64,000 bases of DNA from Pelagicoccus sp. SDUM812005 (lineage in GTDB: Bacteria; Verrucomicrobiota; Verrucomicrobiia; Opitutales; Opitutaceae), in the NCBI RefSeq assembly GCF_031127875.1, contig NZ_JARXIA010000007.1:186001-250000 (forward strand). Direction: 5' to 3'. The position numbers and the translations under genes are program-made. Positions within the stretch are counted from its first letter, which is position 1; each line of letters begins with the position of its first letter. This document shows positions 34,373-42,383 of the stretch, piece after piece. Under the pieces are notes generated by a model. That model was not told where the DNA came from and searched no databases. It was given only the letters and a program-made list of their open reading frames with translations.

Positions 34373-37345
34373 ATGAAAAAATACCCCATACATGTCGCGT
34401 TCCCCTTTAGGAACGTTGTTTGCGGAGTTCTTGCAATTGGCGCGATCCAAGCCCCTAGGCTTCTAGCCCAAGGGGAGGAGCCAGAGGTCTTTGAGCTCTC
34501 TCCATTCACTGTCGATGCCGGTTCTGAAGACGGCTATCGAGCCACCCAAACGCTCAGTGGTACACGGCTCAAGAGCGACTTGAAGGATGTCGGATCCTCT
34601 CTGACTATCTTCACCGAAGAGATCATGAACGATCTCGCTGCGAACAGCATCGAGGATTTGCTGAACTATGCTCCGAATACGGACGTATTCGTAAACGAGC
34701 TCACAGACACGCAAGGGTTCGGAAACGACTTTCTCAACCAGGACGTCAAGTACGTAACCCGAGGGGGAGCCACCACTATCGTGGGACAGAACTTCTTCCA
34801 GACGGGTATTCCGAATGACCGTTTCAACACAGAGAGGCTAACGTTTACGCGAGGACCCAACGCCGTGCTCTTCGGTCTGGGCAATCCATCGGGCGCCTTC
34901 GTTTCCAGCACTAAGCAAGCAGGCGACAAGACCACGACCAGCATTGTTACCCAGATCGATGACCGCGGTTCTTTCCGCATCAATTTCGACCACAATCAGG
35001 TCCTGGTAGAGGACCGGCTTGCGATACGTTACTCGGGGCTACACGACGCCAGCAACCATTACCTGCCTGACGCGGAAGGTCTCAGCAAGCGTCATTTCGT
35101 GACCCTACGCTTCAAGCCCTTCGAGAAGACTGTGCTTCGCGCGAACTACGAGCAGGGGACTATCGACAAGCCAGCAGTACGCCCTTGGCCGATCTTCGAC
35201 GGCTACGGTCCATGGATCAAGGAAGGCCGTCCTACTCGCGCCACTCCAACCACCCCGAGGGTTGCTGGAATGGTAAACGATGGAGCTCGCGATATCATCT
35301 CCACGGCTTTCAGTCCTGGCGGAACGCAGATTCCGACTCAGTCACTGCTAAATCAGGCCCGCAGTGAGACCCCGAGCCTAGCGACGGGATTCTTTCCTTC
35401 CGGGAACAAGCTTTCATCTATCGATGAGGACATCTTCCCGATCTTCCATACCACTTTTGCGGGGCTCGCGGCTCGCTTGCATGACTACAATACTAAGTCG
35501 TTTTTCATCGAACAGCAGATCACCGATAGGATGTTCGTCGAGCTCGCTTACAACACTGTCGAGAACGACTACCGCTCCTTCAACGGTATGCGCGGCGGCG
35601 ATGCGATGCTCCACTTCGACGTGAACGAGCAATTGCCGGACGGTAGCCCCAACCCGAACGTGGGACTTCCCTATGTGCAAGCTCGTCCGACGCTTATCGA
35701 TGGGGACAACGAGCGAGAAGACATGCGGGCTATGGTCTCCTACGACCTCGACTTCACCCAGCGAGACGGCTGGGCCCAGCATCTGGGCCGTCACCAAATG
35801 GCAGTCTTCTTTGAGGACGGCAACGAGCAGTCCTGGTCGAGCAACAACGTGCATCGCAATATCACGCCGACCTTTCCAAACGTGCCGCAGAGCCGTATCA
35901 CCCATGGATGGAACCAACTCTCCTACCGTTTCTACTTCGAACCTGAAACGGGTAAGCTCAGCACTGCAGCAGGTCGCCAAATTTTGGAGGCGCCCGTCAT
36001 CTACGCCGGAGATCCGATACCCGAGGCGCATCCCAGCGGCATCACCCCCGGTTTTGTTGCCCAGCAAGGGCCTAGCGTCAGAGATGTAGAAGTGAAAACG
36101 GAGGCCCTTGCCGTTCAAAGTTTCTTTTTGAATCGACGTCTCGTCGTCACCAACGGCTTCCGCGAAGACACGCAGACCTCTTGGGCTGGTGTGCCAGGAG
36201 ATTTTACGGATCTGCGAGATGCGGATTTGAACAACGTCAATCCGAGAACGCTTAATCCACGCGAGCTCTTTGCGGGCGAACCGGACAAGCAGATCAAACG
36301 CGGCGGCAGTACCGCGAGCCAAGGAGTGGTCTTTCACGCGACTCCGTTCATGAGCTTGAGCTACAATACGTCGAACAACCTGTCGATCACCGCGAACACC
36401 TACGACCTCTATGGGAACCTCCTTCCCAACACGCAGGGAGATGGAGAGGATTTCAGCGTCAAGTTCGACATTTTAGATAGGAAGATGTATCTGGATTTCA
36501 CCTACTACACGAATTCCACGGTAGACAAGCTCGACGACATTCGTGAAACCCCAGCGGGCAGCTTCCTGCAAGTTCGCGATATTTGGAACACTCTTTTCAA
36601 TGAAACGGGCGACGTTAAGTTCCAATCGCCTCCTTACGCGACCATCGGATCGGTCTGGCGTGACCGCGCGAGCACTACTGCTAAAGGCTGGGAGTTCTCG
36701 ATGACGGCGAAGCCGGTCAAAGGCTGGAACGTTCAACTAAACGGCAGTAAACGTGGCAATAGTACCACTACCGAACGTGGCGTGGTAACGCGGCAGTACA
36801 TGAATGAATATCTGCCGATTATCAAAGCCAACAGTACGTGGATGAATTACGTGTCGGAAGACGGTCAAGGTCGTCTTGTTTCCGAAATCGTTGCTGAGCT
36901 TGAGGAGACGCTGCGAAATTTCGATCGCATCAAGGATCTTCCAGCTGACGTCTTCGCGCCGAACTGGACGGCGAACTTGATCACCTCTTACCGCTTCAAT
37001 AAGGAATCCCGTTTTAAGGGATTTTCCATCGGCGGTAGCATGAACATGCGCGGCAAGACCATCAACGGCTTTGGGGTGGACTCGAACGGAGACGTGTTGC
37101 CCGACAAGCCCTTTTACGCTCCCGGTTACGAGATCTTCGGCACTTGGTTTGGATACGATCGGAAGATCCTCAACGACAAGGTAAAGTGGAAGTTTCAGGT
37201 GAATGTCATTAACCTTTTCGACAACTATACGGTTCACCCGCTTCGTTCCATCGATACGCAAGATGGAAACAACACGCCAAGCGTCGCCTTGTATACCTTG
37301 CGTGAGCCTAGGACGGTTCGGATAACAAACACCTTTTCTTTCTAG
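34373..37345 (+). CDS. TonB-dependent receptor 3 (paralogue of receptor 2)
   Basis: The 990-residue receptor has a signal peptide (CGVLAIGAIQAPRLLA), EVFELSPFTVDAGSEDGYRA, a plug with LSGTRLKSDLKDVGSS and VTRGGATTIVGQNFF, and a barrel ending ITNTFSF. It aligns with receptor 2 over its full length with few indels; a small insertion (KQIKRG region) is one difference. At the DNA level it uses more C-ending codons than receptor 2 (AAC, TTC, ACC), so the duplication is not recent or the copies evolved under different composition. Both copies keep all receptor features and their own operators, which argues for distinct ligands or dosage. Confidence 0.93.
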   Translation: MKKYPIHVAFPFRNVVCGVLAIGAIQAPRLLAQGEEPEVFELSPFTVDAGSEDGYRATQTLSGTRLKSDLKDVGSSLTIFTEEIMNDLAANSIEDLLNYAPNTDVFVNELTDTQGFGNDFLNQDVKYVTRGGATTIVGQNFFQTGIPNDRFNTERLTFTRGPNAVLFGLGNPSGAFVSSTKQAGDKTTTSIVTQIDDRGSFRINFDHNQVLVEDRLAIRYSGLHDASNHYLPDAEGLSKRHFVTLRFKPFEKTVLRANYEQGTIDKPAVRPWPIFDGYGPWIKEGRPTRATPTTPRVAGMVNDGARDIISTAFSPGGTQIPTQSLLNQARSETPSLATGFFPSGNKLSSIDEDIFPIFHTTFAGLAARLHDYNTKSFFIEQQITDRMFVELAYNTVENDYRSFNGMRGGDAMLHFDVNEQLPDGSPNPNVGLPYVQARPTLIDGDNEREDMRAMVSYDLDFTQRDGWAQHLGRHQMAVFFEDGNEQSWSSNNVHRNITPTFPNVPQSRITHGWNQLSYRFYFEPETGKLSTAAGRQILEAPVIYAGDPIPEAHPSGITPGFVAQQGPSVRDVEVKTEALAVQSFFLNRRLVVTNGFREDTQTSWAGVPGDFTDLRDADLNNVNPRTLNPRELFAGEPDKQIKRGGSTASQGVVFHATPFMSLSYNTSNNLSITANTYDLYGNLLPNTQGDGEDFSVKFDILDRKMYLDFTYYTNSTVDKLDDIRETPAGSFLQVRDIWNTLFNETGDVKFQSPPYATIGSVWRDRASTTAKGWEFSMTAKPVKGWNVQLNGSKRGNSTTTERGVVTRQYMNEYLPIIKANSTWMNYVSEDGQGRLVSEIVAELEETLRNFDRIKDLPADVFAPNWTANLITSYRFNKESRFKGFSIGGSMNMRGKTINGFGVDSNGDVLPDKPFYAPGYEIFGTWFGYDRKILNDKVKWKFQVNVINLFDNYTVHPLRSIDTQDGNNTPSVALYTLREPRTVRITNTFSF

Positions 37346-37372
37346 CAGAAATCTAGGCTTCTGTTTTTTTGA

Positions 37373-37402
37373 AGCAGCGGTCCTGGTGGCCGCTGCTTTT
37401 TT
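37373..37402 (+). terminator. Intrinsic terminator after receptor 3
   Basis: AGCAGCGG (37373-37380) pairs with CCGCTGCT (37390-37397) around a 9-nt loop, followed by a run of T. It lies 27 bp after the receptor stop. Confidence 0.85.
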
Positions 37403-37433
37403 GTATTCGAAGTACGGTGACGCACTTAAGGAG

Positions 37434-37446
37434 ACTGACTGTCCGC
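37434..37446 (+). promoter_or_regulatory. CTGAC-W-GTCAG palindrome, copy 6 (before the 37635 gene)
   Basis: ACTGACTGTCCGC matches 10 of 13 positions and is, on the other strand, the same variant as copy 2. It lies 195 bp before the start of the next gene. No clear -10 is seen at the usual distance. Confidence 0.55.
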
Positions 37447-37634
37447 GTTGGGCGGCCTTTCTTTATTGACCCAAGTTTGGGACCTTGTTTTTGCCCCCCC
37501 CCTCTCTCGGCTGATTCGAGAATTCCGCTGTGCCCAGACCGTTGCGCTCGCTCGAACGTCGATGCGTGAATCTTGGGTTTAGTTCCAACAATATCTTCAA
37601 AGTGCAGCAATTGTCGCCGCTGCGAGTTAATGTT

Positions 37635-38777
37635 ATGACCCTTCTGAAAGAAACAAGAATCATCGTATTATTGCTGGCCGCTGTGGTAGCGTTCACTGTC
37701 GGGTATCAATATCTGGGAAAAAGCGAAGAAAGCCTATTGTCGTACGAAGAGAAGATAAGTGGTGAAGTAAAACCAGGTACCTCCCTCCCTGCTGATACTC
37801 AGAGGCGCGAATTGGACCCTGCCTTTATTTCGGACCTAGAGGCCGCCTTTGCCGGTTTGATTGATCGTGACGACGAACATAGCGAATACGACTTGCATTT
37901 ATTGATTCAGGAGATGACCCCCTCCGAGTTGGAGGCCTACCTTGAGGCGATCAGGCGGATTAAGGTCGAATCTTATCGAACGAGGGCGGAAATTGCCTTG
38001 CACTACCGTTGGCTTGAGTGGGATCCAGATGAGTCTCTTCAGCACGCGCTAGAAACGTGGGACCATGAAATTGCGGATACGTGGTTCGATGTTCTTGTGA
38101 GGCGCTATGCTGAGCTTTCCCCAAGAGAATCTATTGCTTGGTTGAAGCGGTCCTCCGATCCACTCGTAGTAAGCCGCTTCGCCAAGTACGCCAGCCAGGC
38201 TACGATTGGGATGGCCCCTCATGATCTGTCCTTTGCGACGGAGACACTTTCGCTTATAGAGGACCCGGAACTTCGAAGCAGATCCGTAGCCGCAATCGCA
38301 TACAACATGGATCGATCGGAGGCTGAGCGGTGGCGCGGACGGTTGGAGCGGTCAGATGACCGCAACAGTGTCTCGCTGCAGGTTGCTTCGCTGCTGATGG
38401 AAGAGAGTCCCGTTGAAGCCTTGGACTTATTGCTGGAGCTGGAGCAGACTTCTGACCCCTTGAGGGAGCAATTGGCAGCCGTAGGACTGCAAAAGCTGAT
38501 CGAATCGGAACCGGGGCTCATCGAGCACTACTTTTCTAAGTTCAAATTTCCTCCTGCTGAAATCGGAGCCTTCGTCCAGCTGATGTTTCAGCAGATGTTA
38601 TCAAATGACGAGTCATCCGCTCTCAGTTGGGCGGAGGAGCTGGAGGCTGATGGTCTGATGGATGACGCGACCCGTTTTGGGATTATGCATCAGCTCAAGC
38701 AGAGACATCCTCAACTTGCTCAGGTTTGGCGGGACCGGATTCAGGACCCCGCAGTACTCGAAGAACCAGATCGCTAA
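37635..38777 (+). CDS. Membrane-anchored alpha-helical protein, function unknown
   Basis: The 380-residue product starts at ATG 37635, which directly precedes a hydrophobic anchor (IIVLLLAAVVAFTVGYQYLG, about 9-28). A charged linker follows (about 30-65), and the rest is nearly all alpha-helical, with repeating units rich in Glu, Leu and Ala such as EASLLMEESPVEALDLL-like pairs, suggesting a TPR- or HEAT-like solenoid. There is no catalytic motif. It is preceded by an operator and followed after 68 bp by the 38846 gene, so it belongs to the polysaccharide regulon by position. A periplasmic scaffold anchored in the inner membrane is one possibility. I do not recognise the family. Confidence 0.65.
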   Translation: MTLLKETRIIVLLLAAVVAFTVGYQYLGKSEESLLSYEEKISGEVKPGTSLPADTQRRELDPAFISDLEAAFAGLIDRDDEHSEYDLHLLIQEMTPSELEAYLEAIRRIKVESYRTRAEIALHYRWLEWDPDESLQHALETWDHEIADTWFDVLVRRYAELSPRESIAWLKRSSDPLVVSRFAKYASQATIGMAPHDLSFATETLSLIEDPELRSRSVAAIAYNMDRSEAERWRGRLERSDDRNSVSLQVASLLMEESPVEALDLLLELEQTSDPLREQLAAVGLQKLIESEPGLIEHYFSKFKFPPAEIGAFVQLMFQQMLSNDESSALSWAEELEADGLMDDATRFGIMHQLKQRHPQLAQVWRDRIQDPAVLEEPDR

Positions 38778-38845
38778 GCGTTGTGGAGCCCGCTTTCGGC
38801 TAGGAATGCCTCTTCTGTTAGTAACATACGAAAATACCCAAAACT

Positions 38846-40153
38846 ATGAAAATCATTAGGAATACAGCCTTGCTTGGCTTCACTGCGCTAGCCTTTCAGC
38901 TATCGTACGCCCGTGACGTAATTGCGCCCGCTGACCCATCTATAACAAGTCACACTCTCAGTTATAAAGGTTCAGTACTCGGTATTGCGGAAAACGCTGG
39001 AGGGATGATCAACCGATTTCGTATCGACGGCAGCATCGATCTCATGGGTCCTGAAGTGGATCGTGCGGGTCGCGGTGGTCAGATCGCAACGAGAGACAAG
39101 CTACACCGGCTTCGCTACAACCCCACGCAAGCTGGATTTCACGAATACCTTGGCACCCCCTCTGACATTACAGTGAGTCAGGGCGGCACGCGACTGACCG
39201 TAAACGATCGGCCCTGCGCTCTTTGGCATGGCGATGGTCGATTTGACTATATTCGCTGGGAAAATATTGGAGCCGACCCCTATGGAAACGATGGCGGCGA
39301 TAGCGACGTCGACGGAATCGACGAGGAGAACCTCGAGGGAAAGCAGAACACTGAAGTCAAAAGCGAATTCAACTTTTGGGCCGAGTATAAGCTAATGGAT
39401 ACAGAGGATTGGGTCCATGATCTTGCGGTTTTCCGCTGTTCCACGAGATTCAGTTACGTGCGGGATCCTATACATTGCATAAGGCAGTTCAATAAGGTTT
39501 ACAGCCCGCACATCGGAAATATCACCGATATGTCGAATCACAAACCAGATGGCGTGCATCCAGATCATCGATACGACCTAGCGAACCAAGTTAGTATCTT
39601 TGCTATGCGCTTCGACCGTGACCGATCGCCGTTTACCCATACCCGCTGGATCAACGAAAATGGTGACTGGATGGTGAGACATCGTACCGGGGGATTTGAA
39701 TGGCGCGTAAATATTGAGAACAACGAAGATGTACGTAGCCGCTCCACAGTGCCTTGGGACGGCGGGGATCGCGATACCTCCAGTCCCCACAACTTTGATG
39801 GCAAGCGACTTATCGTTTTGGCGCAGAGTGCATTGATCGGTGGGCCTCTGAAAGCTCTTGGAATTTACACTCCTGATTCAGGCAAAAACAAACTCAACGT
39901 AATCGGCCGGGATCGCGGTACTGGCAAGCTGCTCTACAGGGACCGCCGCGTTTACGGAATGGACCTCGCGGACGAGACGAGAACGGCTAGCCTCGAAAAG
40001 GCGGGCGTGAATATTGCGTCCTTGGGCGTGATGAATCCTGGTCAGCTTATCGCTCTAAACGCTTACGAATCGGTGCGTCACGAGACGTATCTTTTGGTAG
40101 GGAATCCCAAGCAGATTAGAGAAGTTGTAGAGCAGAATCTAGAGGGCCTTTGA
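38846..40153 (+). CDS. Secreted protein of unknown family, candidate carbohydrate-active enzyme
   Basis: The 435-residue protein has a signal peptide (LLGFTALAFQLSYA). The mature part is beta-rich with NAGGMINRFRIDGSIDLMG near the start, an acidic Asp/Gly-rich loop (NDGGDSDVDGIDEEN, about 150-165) that could bind calcium, and clustered Trp, His and Tyr residues (RFDYIRWENIG, EDWVHDLAVFRC, RWINENGDWMVRH). Its opening, with a Gly-Gly-x-Ile turn after a short strand, resembles the first 30 residues of the mature part of the protein at 61518-62507. No known glycosidase, lyase or sulfatase signature is present. It is in the middle of the locus and ends in a strong terminator, so a new lyase or sugar-binding role is plausible but unproven. 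Confidence 0.6.
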   Translation: MKIIRNTALLGFTALAFQLSYARDVIAPADPSITSHTLSYKGSVLGIAENAGGMINRFRIDGSIDLMGPEVDRAGRGGQIATRDKLHRLRYNPTQAGFHEYLGTPSDITVSQGGTRLTVNDRPCALWHGDGRFDYIRWENIGADPYGNDGGDSDVDGIDEENLEGKQNTEVKSEFNFWAEYKLMDTEDWVHDLAVFRCSTRFSYVRDPIHCIRQFNKVYSPHIGNITDMSNHKPDGVHPDHRYDLANQVSIFAMRFDRDRSPFTHTRWINENGDWMVRHRTGGFEWRVNIENNEDVRSRSTVPWDGGDRDTSSPHNFDGKRLIVLAQSALIGGPLKALGIYTPDSGKNKLNVIGRDRGTGKLLYRDRRVYGMDLADETRTASLEKAGVNIASLGVMNPGQLIALNAYESVRHETYLLVGNPKQIREVVEQNLEGL

Positions 40154-40208
40154 GCCTTGTATTCCTAGCGGGCCCCATGGGGCTAGTGATCGGATTCAAT
40201 TTCGGTTT

Positions 40209-40240
40209 AACGTCGCCTCAGGCAAGAGGCGGCGTTTTTT
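40209..40240 (+). terminator. Intrinsic terminator after the 38846 gene
   Basis: AACGTCGCCTC (40209-40219) pairs with GAGGCGGCGTT (40226-40236), with one G-T pair and a 6-nt loop, and a T run follows. The stretch from 40241 to 40494 holds no other recognised feature. Confidence 0.85.
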
Positions 40241-40494
40241 CGTTTTGCCGGTATGCCTCCTCAATCTTTGGGCTGTTTAAGCAAATCGGTGAGGATGTCG
40301 CATTCCGGAAATGCATGTGCATTTGGTGTATGCAGTTCGTGAAGCTTGAAAACTTGTCGGCTAGGATGTGCAGTTCTTTCTCACCCCTACGCCTCAGTAA
40401 GTCCGCTGGTAAGTCCCTTGATGGGCGGCGGAGTTCGTGCGGGCGTATTTTTCAGATTTCCCAGTTTCAACCCCGCTTATCTCATACAATACAC

Positions 40495-41034
40495 ATGACA
40501 GATGACTCTTCGGAGCAGCAACGTTGGTTTAGGGAGCAGCTTGAGCCCCACGAGAGCAAGTTGCGAGCTTGGCTCCGGAGCCGTTTCCCATCCGAGCTCG
40601 ACGTGGACGACATTATTCAGGAGTCATATCTAAAGGTGCTGCGGGCGAAGGAGGGAGTCGTTATGGAAAACCCGAAAGCCTTTTGGTTCGCGACTGCCAG
40701 GAACCTGGCCTTGGACCATGTGCGCCATCCGAGGCTTGCGAGGACAGAACACATGGACCGAGAGGAGTATCTGGAATTTGAGGACAATAGCTTGAGCGTT
40801 CCGGAGACAGTGTCGCGCAACCAAGAGCTGGAGATTCTTACTCGGGCGGTGCAATCCTTGCCAAAGCGATGCCGTCAAGTTGTCACTCTGGCTAAGATCT
40901 ATGGATTGTCGCAGAGGGAGGTGGCTCGTAAGCTCGGTATTTCTGAGAACACTGTCTCGAACCAACTGACGATTGGTGTGCGGAAGTGCGTGGACTTCGC
41001 GGTCGTCTACCGCGGAGGGAAAGGTTGTATTTGA
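40495..41034 (+). CDS. ECF-type RNA polymerase sigma factor (FecI-like)
   Basis: The 179-residue sigma70-family protein directs RNA polymerase to a small set of promoters. Region 2 is seen in LDVDDIIQESYLKVLRAKE and WFATARNLALDHVRH; region 4 in SLPKRCRQVVTLAKIYGLSQ followed by REVARKLGISENTVSNQL, a helix-turn-helix. The start ATG at 40495 is preferred because the earlier frame (to 40150) has no protein-like sequence. The stop overlaps the start of the FecR gene by one base (TGATG). With FecR and the downstream STN-containing receptor it makes a complete cell-surface signalling cassette. No palindromic operator lies before it, unlike the other units of the locus. Confidence 0.92.
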   Translation: MTDDSSEQQRWFREQLEPHESKLRAWLRSRFPSELDVDDIIQESYLKVLRAKEGVVMENPKAFWFATARNLALDHVRHPRLARTEHMDREEYLEFEDNSLSVPETVSRNQELEILTRAVQSLPKRCRQVVTLAKIYGLSQREVARKLGISENTVSNQLTIGVRKCVDFAVVYRGGKGCI

Positions 41035-42131
41035 TGAATGAGAAAGACTCCGACTCAGAGGATTTAGACCGGATATCGGACGTGGCTGCGTCTTGGGTCG
41101 CGAAAGAGCAGAAAGGATTCTCGGCCGAGGAGCAGGATGGGTTTTTCCAGTGGCTGGCGGAGGATCGCAGGCATGGCGAACGCTACGCCCACTACAAGAA
41201 GGGTTGGAAAGCTTTTGATCTATTGTCAGAGTGGCGACCTGAGCACAGCTCGGATCCGAATCCGGATCTTCTCGATTCTGTATCCCCGCGTCGGTGGTGG
41301 ATTCCGCTGTCTGCCGGTGCGGTGGCCGTGGCTGCGGCGTTGGCGTTGTTCATCTTGGTTTCCACTTATAACTCGCCTGCTAAGGGGCCTGCGAGGGGGG
41401 TGGAAGAGCTCCACATTGTGGCTCAGGATTACGTTCATCAGGTTTTGAGCGATGGCAGTGAAATTGACATGCGTGAAGGGGCGGCAGTGTCTATCGAGTT
41501 CGGTGACGCTGCCCGTTTTGTGCGATTATTGGAGGGGGAAGTGCATTTCACCGTCTCCAAGGATCCTGACTGGCCTTTTATCGTTGGAGTAGGAGATAGG
41601 GAGGTGAGGGCAATTGGTACCGCATTCAACTTGAAGATCGATAGCGGGCAACTCGAGGTGCTCGTCACGGAAGGCAAGATTAGCTTGGAGAACGTGGCGG
41701 TGGAACCAGAATCGTTGCCATTCGTATCAGCACCTGAAAAGGGTGTGGTTGAGGATGCTCCGAGAAAAGGGGCGAAAGGCAGTGTGTTGGCCTACATGAG
41801 CTACGGCCAAAAATCTACCGTATCACTCAAGTCTGACCGCGATGAGAAGCCCATTCTGCAAAACCTCGAAGCAGTCGAGATAGCTTCCATCTTAGACTGG
41901 AAGCATGAGCTTTGGAAATTCGATGGGGTTCCGCTCGCGGAGATCGTGGCGCGCTTCAACCAGCGCAACGAAACCAAGCTGCATCTGGCGGATGGTTCGC
42001 TTGCGCATTTGCCGATCGTCGCGTCGATCCGCTCCAACGAAGTCGAAAGCCTCGTGCGGTTGCTTGACCTTTCGTTGAACATTGAAGTGGAGCGCAAAAG
42101 TAACGGTTCGATATGGCTACGGGAAAAATGA
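41034..42131 (+). CDS. FecR-type anti-sigma factor
   Basis: The 365-residue protein has a cytoplasmic N-terminal sigma-binding domain (AASWVAKEQKGFSAEEQDGF, DUF4880-like, about 15-65), a single transmembrane helix (about 85-108), a periplasmic FecR domain (VLSDGSEIDMREGAAVSIEF, VRAIGTAFNLKI, about 130-225) and a C-terminal STN-like segment (FDGVPLAEIVARFNQRNETKL, about 300-355). It should hold the sigma factor until the receptor signals ligand binding. The start is 1 nt overlapping the sigma stop, with GGAGG about 13 nt upstream. It is followed after 252 bp by the receptor. That gap has an AT-rich part (42285-42320) but no other gene. Confidence 0.9.
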   Translation: MNEKDSDSEDLDRISDVAASWVAKEQKGFSAEEQDGFFQWLAEDRRHGERYAHYKKGWKAFDLLSEWRPEHSSDPNPDLLDSVSPRRWWIPLSAGAVAVAAALALFILVSTYNSPAKGPARGVEELHIVAQDYVHQVLSDGSEIDMREGAAVSIEFGDAARFVRLLEGEVHFTVSKDPDWPFIVGVGDREVRAIGTAFNLKIDSGQLEVLVTEGKISLENVAVEPESLPFVSAPEKGVVEDAPRKGAKGSVLAYMSYGQKSTVSLKSDRDEKPILQNLEAVEIASILDWKHELWKFDGVPLAEIVARFNQRNETKLHLADGSLAHLPIVASIRSNEVESLVRLLDLSLNIEVERKSNGSIWLREK

Positions 42132-42383
42132 CTACATTTTCTCAAAAGACCAGTCGTTCGAAGAATCTGTGTGCTGTCGTGTTTGTTGAAGTTGTATCTA
42201 AAAGGTCGATAGCTGAAGGCGCTTCGAAAAACTGAAAAAAGATGGTTCAATTTTTTAGTGATGACCTGTGAGTCAGTGGTTTAGGATCTAATATTAAAAA
42301 GTAGAAAAAATTATTGGTGTAAAGTGCCGCGAGTCCCGTCTTGGAGCGAGACAAGTATGCGCTGATGACCATATCTCGTATTT

